Shown: positions 1-8,522, counted from the first letter of the stretch. The stretch: 64,000 nt of DNA from Chelativorans sp. ZYF759 (GCF_012911015.1 NZ_WVVV01000007.1:1-64000), one strand, 5' to 3'. Numbers and translations are program-made. The notes: generated by a model not told the origin, from the sequence alone.

Positions 1-148
1 CTTGTGGGGTGAGGAGCGGTCGGCCGCAGGCCGATTGATCGGCAACGATTTGTCGATCAAAGCGACGAACGGTGGCCGACAACGAGCCGTGAGCATGGCG
101 AACGGCGAGGCAGGAGGTCGGATGAGGGGTCTGCGCCACCCAAAACCG

Positions 149-207
149 CCCTCGTGGTTCGAGGCTGCGCCTCCGCTTCGCTGCGGCTTCGCACCTCACC
201 ATGAGGG
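149..207. repeat. Palindromic intergenic repeat, copy 1
   Basis: The segment begins ccctcgtggttcgaggctgcgc and ends gcacctcaccatgaggg, so its ends are near-complementary and the middle is rich in cgcttcgctgcg-like self-complementary sequence. It is an inverted-orientation relative of the element at 316-362. Repeats of this ccctcatcctgaggtgc type are frequent between genes in Hyphomicrobiales chromosomes. A folded transcript or a mobile non-coding element are both possible. Confidence 0.6.
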
Positions 208-286
208 CTACGGGTGCGGCCCGCTTCGGCTGTAGCTCCCCGAGCTGGCGTCTGAGCGAGCCCAAAGCCCGGCGCCCACGTCTCCG

Positions 287-362
287 CCCTCATCCTGAGG
301 TGCGCAACCTCTCAGCCCTCATCCTGAGGTGCAGAGCGCAGCGGAGCCTCGAAGGACGAGGG
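287..362. repeat. Palindromic intergenic repeat, copies 2a and 2b
   Basis: The 17-mer ccctcatcctgaggtgc occurs at 287-303 and again at 316-332. The second copy continues through gcagcggagcctcgaagg and closes with gacgaggg at 362, forming a hairpin. The first copy looks like a truncated half element. Together with the element at 149-207 this fills most of the 456 bases before the first gene; I see no open reading frame with a convincing start there. Confidence 0.65.
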
Positions 363-456
363 CAAGCCCCATTCGCCCCACAATTTTCTCCACCAATCTA
401 TCCACACCCCCAACCACCGCCCCCATACTCCCGGCGCCCAACCAACGGAGGCGGCG

Positions 457-1323
457 ATGGACGGAACTGCGGCAATCGAGGCGAACCGGGCGGCACTCAT
501 CCGCATTGTCGCCATGCTGGTCGAGATGGCCGGGCTGGCCGCACCCTCCACCTCCCCCTTGATGGGGGAGGTCGCGACGCAGTCGCGGGAGGGGGTGACC
601 TTGAGGTCGCAACCCCCACCCGACGCTTCGCGTCGACCTCCCCACAAGGGGGAGGTAGAGCTCAGTGCGACCCTCCCCCGCGTGCTCTGGCGCGCGATCC
701 TGGCCCTGCTGCGCCCGGCCGAATCGGCCGCCCGCCGCCTCATCATCGCCGCCGCAAAGGGCCTGACCGTGCCCCCGCCACGCCCGCGCCAGCCCAAACC
801 CCGGGCGAAGCCGATCGAACCGCTCCTTCGCCGCCTCGGCATCGCCGTGATGATGGCGCCAGCCAATGCCACCCGCGACGGCATATCCTCCCCTGCAAAG
901 CGAATCCCCGCCTTCCCCCTCTTCGATCCTCCGCGCCGGCTCGCCCTTTACGGCGAGCGTCGCCGCACCGTGCCCCCGCACGCCGCCCCGCGCATTGTCG
1001 TGCCCGGCGTGACCGAACCCGCACCGCTTCCGCCGCCACCTTCCTCCGACGACCTCATCAGCGCCACGCGCTTGACCCAGCGCCTCGCAGCCCTTGCCGC
1101 GGCGCTTGACGATCTCCCCGGCCAGGCCAGGCGCTTCGCCCGCTGGCAAGCGCGCCGCGACGCCCGCCGCCTCTCGCCCATCCGCCGCGTGCCACCCGGC
1201 GGCAGGCTTTACCGCTACGATCCTTCGATCACCCATCCCCCCAACATCCGCGAGATCGACGAGATCCTGGCGCATGCCCATTCGCTGGCGCTCCACGCGC
1301 TGGAGACCCCCGACACGTCGTGA
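457..1323 (+). CDS. Unknown rhizobial protein with an in-frame palindromic repeat
   Basis: A 288-residue protein of unknown function. The ATG follows a GGAGG at 446-450. The chain starts with a short hydrophobic segment (residues 13-27) and is otherwise rich in Pro, Arg and Ala, with a proline-rich middle (about 105-200) and a more structured, Arg-rich C-terminal part (about 200-288). Residues about 32-67 are encoded by a palindromic repeat (550-656) that reads through without a stop, giving a low-complexity insert between MAGLAAPS and TLPRVLW. The sequence on either side of the insert reads like one continuous helical region, which suggests the insert came later. It converges on trcR. I recognise no catalytic motif; a DNA- or envelope-binding basic protein is possible but not shown. 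Confidence 0.6.
   Translation: MDGTAAIEANRAALIRIVAMLVEMAGLAAPSTSPLMGEVATQSREGVTLRSQPPPDASRRPPHKGEVELSATLPRVLWRAILALLRPAESAARRLIIAAAKGLTVPPPRPRQPKPRAKPIEPLLRRLGIAVMMAPANATRDGISSPAKRIPAFPLFDPPRRLALYGERRRTVPPHAAPRIVVPGVTEPAPLPPPPSSDDLISATRLTQRLAALAAALDDLPGQARRFARWQARRDARRLSPIRRVPPGGRLYRYDPSITHPPNIREIDEILAHAHSLALHALETPDTS
550..656. repeat. Long palindromic repeat inside a coding region
   Basis: Left end is a hairpin (acctccccc at 550-558, gggggaggt at 563-571) and right end is a matching hairpin (acctcccc at 636-643, gggggaggt at 648-656). The middle arms (gggagggggtgac near 587-599 and caacccccaccc near 610-620) are also roughly complementary, so the whole 107 bases form an imperfect palindrome. 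This type of repeat is normally intergenic in Mesorhizobium-like genomes. Here it lies in frame in the gene at 457-1323. Confidence 0.8.
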
Positions 1324-1365
1324 GGCATCGCAGCGTCATTCATCTCGCGCGCAAACCAGCCGGAC

Positions 1366-1405
1366 GAAAAAAGGGCCGTGCTGGCTCCGCGCCCGCACGA
1401 CCCTT
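1366..1405 (-). terminator. Rho-independent terminator of trcR
   Basis: On the minus strand an 11-bp stem with one mismatch (1371-1381 with 1395-1405) is followed by a run of six T (1367-1372 on the complement), 30 bases after the trcR stop codon. Confidence 0.8.
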
Positions 1406-1434
1406 GTTCATGTCGATGGCTTCGAGGAAAAAAC

Positions 1435-2136
1435 CTACCTCAGATCGTCGTCTTCGTCCGCGTCGGGCGTGCTCGACTTCAACGAGGACAGTTTCGCGAA
1501 GACGGCATCCGCGTCGAGCTCGGCTTCCTCGCCGGCCGAAGACGGCGACTCGACCTGAAGGCCCTCGGTCTGGGACGCGGGAAGAAGCGTGTCGCCGGTG
1601 GGCTGCGCCGGCAGCCCGCGATCGGCCTTCTGGACTTCCATGTCGAGGTCGATCTGCGAGCACAGGCCGAGCGTCACCGGGTCCTGGGGCAGCAGGGCCG
1701 ACATGTTCCAGTGGGTGCGGTTGCGGATCTGGTCGATGGTCGACTTGGTGGTGCCCACCAGGCGCGAGATCTGCGCGTCCTTGAGTTCCGGGTGATGGCG
1801 CACCAGCCACAGGATTGCGTTGGGGCGCTCCTGGCGCTTGGAAAGCGGCGTGTAGCGGGGACCCTTGCGCTTGGTCTCGGGAACGCGGACCTTCGGCTCG
1901 GAGAGCTTCAGCTTGTGGTTGGGGTTGGCCTCGGCGCGCGCGATCTCGTCCCGGGAGAGCTGGCCGGTCATGATCGGGTCCATGCCCTTGATGCCCTGGG
2001 CCGATTCGCCGTCGGCGATGGCGCTGACCTCGAGCGGGTGCAGCTTGCAGAACTCCGCGATCTGGTCGAAGGTCAGGGCGGTGTTGTCGACGAGCCAGAC
2101 GGCGGTCGCCTTCGGCATCAGAAGCGTTTTCGACAT
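1435..2136 (-). CDS. trcR: TrcR cell-cycle transcriptional regulator (DUF1013)
   Basis: A 233-residue protein of the DUF1013 family, described in Rhodobacter and Caulobacter as the transcription regulator TrcR linked to cell-cycle control. The N-terminus MSKTLLMPKATAVWLVDN is the highly conserved family start, which is why I use the third in-frame Met rather than the upstream ones at 2145 and 2193. A helix-turn-helix-like part lies around residues 95-140, including the run AQISRLVGTTKSTIDQIR. The tail (about 185-233) is acidic, ending DADEDDDLR. The gene has its own promoter (2217-2245) and terminator (1366-1405), so it is likely monocistronic. The family assignment is secure; the regulated genes cannot be told from this window. 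Confidence 0.9.
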   Translation of the reverse strand: MSKTLLMPKATAVWLVDNTALTFDQIAEFCKLHPLEVSAIADGESAQGIKGMDPIMTGQLSRDEIARAEANPNHKLKLSEPKVRVPETKRKGPRYTPLSKRQERPNAILWLVRHHPELKDAQISRLVGTTKSTIDQIRNRTHWNMSALLPQDPVTLGLCSQIDLDMEVQKADRGLPAQPTGDTLLPASQTEGLQVESPSSAGEEAELDADAVFAKLSSLKSSTPDADEDDDLR

Positions 2137-2216
2137 TTCAAGCATATCCTCTTGCTCGCCCGCGTCCCTGGCGCAGGCGGTGGGCAGGGCCACCGGATTT
2201 TTGGGAATTCGTGGCC

Positions 2217-2245
2217 TCTATACCGTCATTCGCGCGGCTTCGCAA
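2217..2245 (-). promoter_or_regulatory. Sigma-70-type promoter of trcR
   Basis: On the minus strand TTGCGA (2240-2245) and TATAGA (2217-2222) are separated by exactly 17 bases, about 80 bases before the trcR start codon. Confidence 0.6.
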
Positions 2246-2279
2246 CGCAAAGACAGCGACGCTCTGCTTGACGAGCGCA

Positions 2280-3026
2280 TCAAAGTGCGGCGACGAAATC
2301 GTAGATCAGTTTCAGGGCCAGAAGGGACAGGAAGATGAGGATCGCCCTGTCGAAGGCGTCCTTGGAAAAGCGCTTGGCCAGCATGTTGCCGACCGGCATT
2401 GCCGCAATCAGCGGCACAAGAGCGGCCACGCTCAGCGCCATCTCGAACCAGGAGGCGATCCCCAGGAAAGCCAGCGTCGGGATCTGCAGCACGGTCATGG
2501 CGGCGAACAGGGTCGAGACCGTCGAGATGAAGGTGGCGCGCTCCAGCCGCATGGCGTTCAGGTAGGAGAGCGAGATCGGTGCCGAGACGCCCGAGGCACC
2601 CTGCAGCATGCCGGCCGAAAAACCGATCGGGATGCTCAGCTTGAGACCCTTCACGTAGGACAGGATCCAGTTCGGGTTGAGCAGACGGGTGCCGACATAG
2701 CCGAACACCGCAGCCGCGACGATCAGGCCCAGAAGATGCGTCGGCAGCGCCCACAGGACGAAGGTGCCGACCGAGGTTCCGATCGCGGCTGCGAGCGCGA
2801 ACCGGACGAGGAATTCGGTGGGCAGCCGGGCACCGCGAAACTGCCAGGCCTGCCAGAGATTGGTCAAAAGGTTCGGCATCATCATCACGACGACTGCCAG
2901 CCGCACGTCGAAGATCATGGCCATGGCGGGGACGGCCAGGATCGGCGCGCCGGCCCCGGTCGCGCCCTTCAATATGCCGCCGCCTGCCAGGCAGGCGACG
3001 ATGATTGCAAGCTGCCAGAATTCCAT
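2280..3026 (-). CDS. TauE/SafE-family sulfite or organic anion exporter
   Basis: A 248-residue integral membrane protein of the TauE/SafE (DUF81) family with about eight hydrophobic segments and the paired glycine-rich repeats typical of the family: GGGILKGATGAGAPI near the N-terminus and AGMLQGASGVSAPI about residues 125-140. The start at MEFWQL fits the family; an upstream Met at 3074 would add a non-conserved tail. Family members export sulfite, sulfoacetate or other small anions. Nothing adjacent names the substrate, and the sulfur genes at 18775-22944 are 15 kb away. It lies downstream of, and in the same direction as, the quinone oxidoreductase gene. Confidence 0.85.
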   Translation of the reverse strand: MEFWQLAIIVACLAGGGILKGATGAGAPILAVPAMAMIFDVRLAVVVMMMPNLLTNLWQAWQFRGARLPTEFLVRFALAAAIGTSVGTFVLWALPTHLLGLIVAAAVFGYVGTRLLNPNWILSYVKGLKLSIPIGFSAGMLQGASGVSAPISLSYLNAMRLERATFISTVSTLFAAMTVLQIPTLAFLGIASWFEMALSVAALVPLIAAMPVGNMLAKRFSKDAFDRAILIFLSLLALKLIYDFVAAL

Positions 3027-3149
3027 GAAGAGCGGTATTCCTGTGATCGGGAAGGGGCGATACGCGGATCGCACCCTATTCCCTTCACATATGAACTATT
3101 CTGCCGGCCAGTGCCAAGCCGCGATTTTTGTCGTTCCACACCGCAGGCA

Positions 3150-4160
3150 TCATCCCACGTCGAGCACGATCTTGCCGATATGCTCGCCTTCCTCCATCCG
3201 CTCATGGGCACGCCAGGCTTCCTTGAGCGGAAAGATCATGTCCATGACGGGCGCGACCTTGCGCTCGGTCAGGAGAGGCCAGACCTTGGCTTCCAGCTCG
3301 GCGGCGAGCGCGGCCTTGAACTCGACCGATCGCGGCCGCAGGGTGGATCCGGTATGGGTCAGCCGCTTGACCATGAGCTTGGCGCAATTGGCCTCGGCGG
3401 TCGCCCCGCCCAGCGTCGCGATCTGGACGATGCGTCCGTCCACGGCTGCGGCGTCGTAGTTGCGGGCAACGTAGTCCCCGCCGACCATGTCGAGAATCAC
3501 GTCGGCGCCCTTGCCGTCGGTGGCCGACTTCACGGCCGCCACGAAATCCTCCTCGCGATAATTGATCGCGCGGTGGGCGCCGAGCTCGACGCAGCGCTCG
3601 CACTTCTCGGCCGATCCGGCCGTGGTCAGGACCGTGGCGCCGAACTGGCTGGCCAGCTGGATGGCCGCCGTGCCGATGCCAGACGAGCCGCCATGAACCA
3701 GCAGCGTCTCGCCTTCCTGCAGGCCGCCGCGCTGGAAGACATTGTGCCACACGGTGAAGAAGGTCTCGGGGATCGCCGCGGCTTCGGTGAAGGTGAAGCC
3801 ATGCGGCAACGGCAGCACGTTGGTTTCGTGAACGAGGCAGAACTCCGCGTAGCCGCCGCCGGGTGTGAGCGCCGTCACGCGATCGCCGACGCGCCAGCGC
3901 CTGACGCCCGCGCCCAGCGCAGCGACTTCGCCCGCGGCTTCCAGGCCCGGAAGATCAGAGGCGCCGGGCGGCGGCGGGTAGCTGCCCTTGCGCTGGGCCA
4001 CGTCGGGCCGGTTCACCCCCGCGGCGCGCACGCGGATCAGGATCTCGCCAGGGCCGGGGGCGGGGAGCGGACGCCGTTCCGGCTTGAGGACGAGGGGCCC
4101 GCCCGGCTCCGTGATGGCTATCACCGTCATCTTGTCGGGAAGGGGGGGCGAATCGCTCAT
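3150..4160 (-). CDS. NAD(P)H quinone oxidoreductase, zinc-free MDR (PIG3 type)
   Basis: A 336-residue medium-chain reductase/dehydrogenase. It has the GroES-like N-terminal fold with GVNRPDVAQRKG and PGLEAAGEV, and a Rossmann domain with the NADPH loop HGGSSGIGTAAIQLA around residue 155. The zinc-binding cysteines of alcohol dehydrogenases are absent, as expected in the quinone-reductase branch. The pattern QRKGSYPPPPGASDLPGLE resembles the PIG3/TIGR02824 subfamily. It would reduce quinones with one or two electrons from NADPH. The ATG at 4160 is used; MTVIAITEPGG ten residues on is an alternative start and matches many relatives better. It is divergent from the DUF1192 gene. Confidence 0.85.
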   Translation of the reverse strand: MSDSPPLPDKMTVIAITEPGGPLVLKPERRPLPAPGPGEILIRVRAAGVNRPDVAQRKGSYPPPPGASDLPGLEAAGEVAALGAGVRRWRVGDRVTALTPGGGYAEFCLVHETNVLPLPHGFTFTEAAAIPETFFTVWHNVFQRGGLQEGETLLVHGGSSGIGTAAIQLASQFGATVLTTAGSAEKCERCVELGAHRAINYREEDFVAAVKSATDGKGADVILDMVGGDYVARNYDAAAVDGRIVQIATLGGATAEANCAKLMVKRLTHTGSTLRPRSVEFKAALAAELEAKVWPLLTERKVAPVMDMIFPLKEAWRAHERMEEGEHIGKIVLDVG

Positions 4161-4267
4161 GCGCTAAAGCTCCTGGAGTTCTCGATCGGAAAGTCTGGGC
4201 GGTTTGCCACCCGTGCCCCATTCTATGTAACGTCGGGCGACGATCTGACAAAGCGAGGGACGCAATC

Positions 4268-4462
4268 ATGGGCATTTTCGACGATGAACCCGTCAAGCCT
4301 TCGAATGTTCACACGGTCGGGCAGGACATTTCGCTTCTTTCGGTCGACGAGATTCGGCACCGTATCGAGCTGTTGAGGTCCGAAATCGGTCGTTTGGAGG
4401 CCGAACTCACCGCCAAAGGGGCGACGAAGGACGCCGCGGAGGCCTTCTTTCGTCGCATGTGA
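4268..4462 (+). CDS. DUF1192 small protein
   Basis: A 64-residue protein of the DUF1192 family, found in alphaproteobacteria and without a known function. It starts MGIFDDEP, and the middle (LLSVDEIRHRIELLRSEIGRLEAELTAK) is predicted to form one amphipathic or coiled helix. A GAGGGA ribosome binding site precedes the ATG. It is followed after about 100 bases by the MFS gene on the same strand. Confidence 0.85.
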   Translation: MGIFDDEPVKPSNVHTVGQDISLLSVDEIRHRIELLRSEIGRLEAELTAKGATKDAAEAFFRRM

Positions 4463-4561
4463 GCGCAAATGAATGCGCGAATGTCGCTCGGGCGCCTCCG
4501 ATTTGCCTGAATCGGGCTATTGTCCGGCGCCTTTACGAACCCGATTCTAAAGAGCCATTTC

Positions 4562-5809
4562 ATGCTGTCCTCCCTCCGTCCGATCTTCGCGCTCCTGTGC
4601 GGAACCGCCTTCCTGCTTGCGGCTTCCGGCCTGCATGGCTTGCTCCTGCCGTTGCGCGGTCAGGCGGAGGAATTTTCGACCACCTCGCTCGGCCTCCTGG
4701 GCACGGCGTGGGCGATGGGATTCGTGGTCGGCTGCTTCCTGTGTCCGCGTCTGGTGCGCCGGGCCGGGCACATCCGTTCGTTTGCGGCGCTGGCCGCCAC
4801 GGCGGCCATCGTCGCGCTGGCGAGCGGGCTGTGGATCGGCGAAATTGGCTGGATCATCCTGCGCGCCTTCACGGGCTTTGCCATGGCCGGCGCCTTCATG
4901 ATCATCGAGAGCTGGCTGAACGAGCGCGCGACCAACGAGAATCGCGGCACGGTCTTCGGCCTCTACATGATGGTCACCTACGCCGCGATCATGGCCGGGC
5001 AGATGTCGGTGGCCTTCGCCGATGTCACCACCGGGACGCTGTTCCTGCTCGCGGGCATACTGTTCTGCGCCTCGCTCATTCCAACCGCGGTGTCTTCGGC
5101 GATCTCGCCCCAGCCGCTGGCCGATGTGTCGCTGGATCTGAAGAAGCTCTTCGCCAATTCGCCGGTCGCCTTCCTGGGGTGCTTTCTCGTGGGTGCCGCA
5201 AACGGCGCCTGGGGAACGCTCGGCCCGGTTTATGGCTCGCGTATCGGCATCTCCAATTTCGAGATCGCGCTGATGATGAGCGTGGTCGTGCTGGCGGGCG
5301 CGGCGGCACAGCTTCCCGTCGGCCGTTTCTCCGACCGCATGGATCGGCGCATCGTGCTTGCGGCCGCCGCGCTCGGCTCGGCGTTTTTCGCCCTCATCAT
5401 CTTCGCTGCCGCGCCGCGCGACGGCACGACCATCATCGTCCTGACGGGCATGTACGGCGCTCTTGCCTACACGCTCTATTCGATCGCGGTGGCGCACGCC
5501 AACGACCATGCCGATCCGACCGAATTCGTGAAGGTCTCGGGCGGCCTGCTTGTTCTATATGGCTTCGGCACGATGGTCGGCCCGGTCGTGGGTGCCTTTC
5601 TCATGGACCGGCTGCGGCCGGAGAGCATCTTCCTGGCCACCGCGCTGCCGCATGTCGCGCTTTGTGCCTACGCCGCCTGGCGTATGCAGCGTCGCGCCCC
5701 CGTTCCCATCGACGAGCGCGAGGATTTCAAGACCATTCCCGCCGAGCGCGCGCTGACGCCGCAGGGCAGCCTTCTCGATCCGCGCGCGGAGGCCGAACAG
5801 GAGAGTTGA
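4562..5809 (+). CDS. MFS transporter
   Basis: A 415-residue major facilitator with about 12 hydrophobic segments. The typical MFS A-like loop between segments 2 and 3 is weakly present (CPRLVRRAGHIR), and the region VGRFSDRMDRRIVL between segments 8 and 9 matches the repeated motif in the second half. It resembles the YcaD/YfkF type of small-molecule transporters. I use the ATG at 4562 (MLSSLRPIFALL) because the longer version adds only a charged tail. A small ArsR-like regulator gene starts 32 bases after the stop and probably controls this gene. The substrate is unknown. Confidence 0.85.
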   Translation: MLSSLRPIFALLCGTAFLLAASGLHGLLLPLRGQAEEFSTTSLGLLGTAWAMGFVVGCFLCPRLVRRAGHIRSFAALAATAAIVALASGLWIGEIGWIILRAFTGFAMAGAFMIIESWLNERATNENRGTVFGLYMMVTYAAIMAGQMSVAFADVTTGTLFLLAGILFCASLIPTAVSSAISPQPLADVSLDLKKLFANSPVAFLGCFLVGAANGAWGTLGPVYGSRIGISNFEIALMMSVVVLAGAAAQLPVGRFSDRMDRRIVLAAAALGSAFFALIIFAAAPRDGTTIIVLTGMYGALAYTLYSIAVAHANDHADPTEFVKVSGGLLVLYGFGTMVGPVVGAFLMDRLRPESIFLATALPHVALCAYAAWRMQRRAPVPIDEREDFKTIPAERALTPQGSLLDPRAEAEQES

Positions 5810-5841
5810 GATTCGGTGCGCATTGCGCGAATAATGGCGTC

Positions 5842-6105
5842 ATGAGCCAGCTCGACGCCTTCGCCGCGATCTCTGATCCGCACCGGCGCTACCTCCTCGA
5901 AGAGCTTCGCCGGGAGCCGCGCACCGTGGGCGAACTGGCTAGAGGACTTCCGGTGTCGCGGCCGGCCGTCTCGCAGCATCTCAAGGTGTTGCTGGATTGC
6001 GGTCTTGTCAGCGTGGAATCGAAAGGGACGAGGCGGATCTACGCGATCTCGAACGCGGGATTCCTGAAGCTCAATCTCTGGGTTGATCAGTTCTGGTCGG
6101 ACTGA
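5842..6105 (+). CDS. ArsR-type small winged-helix regulator
   Basis: An 87-residue helix-turn-helix protein. It begins MSQLDAFAAISDPHRRYLLEEL, a classic ArsR/SdpR N-terminus, then has the recognition region GELARGLPVSRPAVSQHLKVL and the wing GLVSVESKGTRRIYAI. There is only one cysteine (in LLDCGLV) and no CxC metal site, so a metal-sensing role is unlikely; it is closer to the SdpR branch that acts as an autorepressor. It is likely cotranscribed with the MFS gene 32 bases upstream and may repress it. Confidence 0.85.
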   Translation: MSQLDAFAAISDPHRRYLLEELRREPRTVGELARGLPVSRPAVSQHLKVLLDCGLVSVESKGTRRIYAISNAGFLKLNLWVDQFWSD

Positions 6106-6218
6106 CCCTGCGGGTCCTCGGCGGCGTTCGCGGAGGATACGATTCCAACCGTTCAGGGGGAGGGCCAGTGAGAAAGCCTCGGCAGGCTCACGTCCTGGAA
6201 CGCGAGCCCTGCCGGACA

Positions 6219-6238
6219 GCCGGGCCGTCAGGCCCGGC
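6219..6238. terminator. Strong hairpin between convergent transcripts
   Basis: gccgggcc and ggcccggc form a perfect 8-bp stem with a gtca loop. It lies between the ArsR gene and the oppositely oriented ydcH-like gene. There is no T tract, so it may be a weak or Rho-assisted end for either strand. Confidence 0.45.
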
Positions 6239-6257
6239 CATGGGCTGAAGTGATCTG

Positions 6258-6437
6258 TCAGTGGCGCGTGGGGCTCGCCTGCAATCGCGATATCTCATCC
6301 TTGATCGCCAGCTTGCGCCGCTTGAGCCGGACCAGTTCGAGATCGTCGGTCGATGGATGGTTCAACGCCTCGTTGATCTCCCGTTCAAGATCGCCGTGCT
6401 TGCGCTGCAATTCCTCAAGGTGGGATGCAATTGACAT
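6258..6437 (-). CDS. YdcH-like (DUF465) small protein, copy 1
   Basis: A 59-residue protein of the DUF465/YdcH family: starts MSIASHLEELQRKHGDLE and ends in LVRLKRRKLAIKDEISRLQ, two helices expected to pair as a short coiled hairpin. The LKRRKLAIKDEI tail is the family hallmark. The function of the family is not established. The upstream extension of the reading frame is not conserved and is left out. It is divergent from a second YdcH-like gene at 6671. Confidence 0.85.
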   Translation of the reverse strand: MSIASHLEELQRKHGDLEREINEALNHPSTDDLELVRLKRRKLAIKDEISRLQASPTRH

Positions 6438-6670
6438 CGTCGGGCTCTCCCTTCTTGCCTCGTAAATACCGTTTCCGCCACGGCCGATTCGCCGTCGCAG
6501 TGTGACGGTAGAATGACAGTGTGCCATCCTGATGGCATCGTGTCGAACAACGAGTGGTAGCATTTCCTGACAAGGTGAAATGTGGTACGAAGGACGCATA
6601 ATTGCCGGGACTCCCGAGCCATGCGGCAGGCGGGTTTCGGCGCGTCGAATGCCTTCAGCAGATGGTGAGC

Positions 6671-6874
6671 ATGTCTGATCAGGAACAGGCCGAAGTCCGG
6701 CTCGCCTATGCGCGCATAAAGCAGGAACATGCGGATTACGATGCCGCCATCGAGGCGATGAAGGCCGTGGGCTGCGATACCCTGCAGATCCAGCGGATGA
6801 AGAAGAAGAAGCTGGTTCTCAAGGACAAGCTCCGCCAGATCGAAGACAGCATGATCCCCGACATCATCGCCTGA
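6671..6874 (+). CDS. YdcH-like (DUF465) small protein, copy 2
   Basis: A 67-residue paralogue of the neighbouring gene: MSDQEQAEVRLAYARIKQEH followed by the hallmark LQIQRMKKKKLVLKDKLRQIED. It uses the Met that begins the conserved part. It is divergent from copy 1, with a 233-bp shared control region that contains an inverted repeat catttc-N10-gaaatg near 6562-6583. purE starts 77 bases downstream on the same strand. Function unknown. Confidence 0.85.
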   Translation: MSDQEQAEVRLAYARIKQEHADYDAAIEAMKAVGCDTLQIQRMKKKKLVLKDKLRQIEDSMIPDIIA

Positions 6875-6951
6875 GCCGTGCGCGCGCCGCCGGTCTTGCC
6901 GTCAGGCGCCATTTGCCTTAATCGCCGGGCACCTCAACCGAAGGCCGATCC

Positions 6952-7449
6952 ATGACCGCGTCGCATCCCCCCGTCGCCATCATCATGGGCAGTCAGTCCG
7001 ACTGGCCGACCATGCGCCATGCCGCCGAAACGCTCGACGCACTGGCGATAAGTTATGACGCGCGTATCGTGTCGGCCCACCGCACGCCCGACAGGCTGTT
7101 CGAATTCGCCAAGGGTGCCGAGGCTGCGGGCTTCAAAATCATCATCGCCGGGGCAGGGGGCGCGGCACATCTGCCGGGCATGGCCGCTTCCATGACGATA
7201 TTGCCCGTCTTCGGCGTTCCCGTGGAATCCAAGGCTCTTTCGGGCCAGGATTCTCTGCTGTCGATCGTGCAGATGCCGGGTGGCGTGCCGGTCGGGACAC
7301 TCGCGATCGGCAAGGCCGGCGCCATCAACGCCGCGCTTCTGGCCGCACAGGTGCTGGCACTCGGGGATGCCGGGCTCGCAGACCGCTTGAAGGACTGGCG
7401 CGCCAGGCAGACGGCCAGCGTCGCCGAACGCCCCGTGGACCAGCCATGA
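6952..7449 (+). CDS. purE: N5-carboxyaminoimidazole ribonucleotide mutase PurE
   Basis: A 165-residue class I PurE, which converts N5-CAIR to CAIR in purine synthesis. The signature [12 protein letters not shown] is at residues 8-20, [11 protein letters not shown] follows near residue 40, and [11 protein letters not shown] near 70; these hold the phosphate and substrate-binding residues, including the catalytic His of AHRTP. It overlaps purK by four bases (ATGA), the usual arrangement, so the pair is translationally coupled. Confidence 0.97.
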   Translation: MTASHPPVAIIMGSQSDWPTMRHAAETLDALAISYDARIVSAHRTPDRLFEFAKGAEAAGFKIIIAGAGGAAHLPGMAASMTILPVFGVPVESKALSGQDSLLSIVQMPGGVPVGTLAIGKAGAINAALLAAQVLALGDAGLADRLKDWRARQTASVAERPVDQP

Positions 7450-8522
7450 ACTCGCCTCTCGCGTCTGGCGCGACCATCGGCATCGTGGGTGGCGGCCAGC
7501 TCGGCCGGATGCTGGCCATGGCTGCGGCGCGGCTGGGTTTCCGGACGATCGTGCTCGAGCCGCAAGCCGACTGCCCTGCTGCCCAGGTCGCCAATGCCCA
7601 CATCGCCGCTGCCTATGACGATGTCGATGCGCTGGCCGAACTCGCCCGGCGCTGCGATGTCGTGACCTATGAGTTCGAGAACGTGCCGATCGATGCAGCC
7701 GCGAGCTTGGCCAACGGGCCTGTTCCGCTCCACCCGCCAGCGCGCGCGCTCGAGGTCTCTCAGGACAGACTCACGGAAAAGACCTTTCTTAATGGCATCG
7801 GCATCGCAACCGCGGGGTTTCGACCGGTCGATGGCGAAGCGGAGGCGCGCGCGGCGCTCCAGGCCCTTGGTGGCGCGGGCATTCTGAAGACGCGGCGCCT
7901 GGGCTATGACGGCAAGGGCCAGGCGCGTCTTTCACCGGACGAGGATGCCGCCGTGGCCTTCAGACAGCTTGGCGGTGTCCCGGCGATCCTGGAAGCGCTG
8001 GTCGATTTCCATTGCGAGATATCGGTTGTCGCCGCGCGCGACGGGAAGGGAAATCTCGCGGCCTTCGAGCCCGCTCGAAACGTCCATCGCGATGGAATCC
8101 TTCGCGTGTCCAGCCTGCCTTCCGGCGTCGCGCTCGCCACCGAGGACATGGCGCGTGCCGCCGCCTTCCGCATTCTGGAAGCGCTCGACTATGTCGGGGT
8201 GATGGGCGTGGAATTCTTCGTCATGCGCGATGGCGCAGTGCTGGTGAACGAGATCGCACCGCGCGTGCATAATTCCGGTCACTGGACGGAGGCGGCCTGT
8301 GCTGTGAACCAGTTCGAGCAGCATGTGCGGGCAATCTGTGGCCTGCCGCTCGGCTCGACGGCGCGCCATTCCGACTGCGTGATGGAGAACCTGATCGGCG
8401 ACGACGTCGCCCGCTGCGCCGAACTTCTCGGCGAGCCGGGTGTCGTGCTGCATCTGTACGGCAAGGCTGAGGCGCGCCCGGGCCGCAAGATGGGCCATTT
8501 CACGCGGCTCGCTGTGCGCTGA
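7446..8522 (+). CDS. purK: N5-carboxyaminoimidazole ribonucleotide synthase PurK
   Basis: A 358-residue ATP-grasp enzyme that carboxylates AIR with bicarbonate and ATP, feeding its product to PurE. It starts with the nucleotide-fold run [21 protein letters not shown], has the ATP-grasp lid ([15 protein letters not shown] around residue 145), and the metal-binding end [15 protein letters not shown] around 265. Length fits the family. A hairpin (8529-8556) without a T tract follows the stop. Confidence 0.97.
   Translation: MNSPLASGATIGIVGGGQLGRMLAMAAARLGFRTIVLEPQADCPAAQVANAHIAAAYDDVDALAELARRCDVVTYEFENVPIDAAASLANGPVPLHPPARALEVSQDRLTEKTFLNGIGIATAGFRPVDGEAEARAALQALGGAGILKTRRLGYDGKGQARLSPDEDAAVAFRQLGGVPAILEALVDFHCEISVVAARDGKGNLAAFEPARNVHRDGILRVSSLPSGVALATEDMARAAAFRILEALDYVGVMGVEFFVMRDGAVLVNEIAPRVHNSGHWTEAACAVNQFEQHVRAICGLPLGSTARHSDCVMENLIGDDVARCAELLGEPGVVLHLYGKAEARPGRKMGHFTRLAVR

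Noticed and set aside
1-148. A gene before the first repeat
   Set aside because: The only frames here continue into the repeats and have no ribosome binding site or family pattern.
550-656. CRISPR or direct-repeat array
   Set aside because: The structure is one palindrome, not evenly spaced direct repeats.
2211-4376. A 721-codon open frame on the plus strand
   Set aside because: It is the reverse complement of the TauE and quinone reductase genes, rich in Arg, His, Gln and Gly as GC-rich shadows are, with no family pattern.
4459-6105. Single long open frame over the MFS and ArsR genes
   Set aside because: Its first part is the shifted frame of the MFS gene; only the part from 5842 matches a known family. 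It is two genes, not one.
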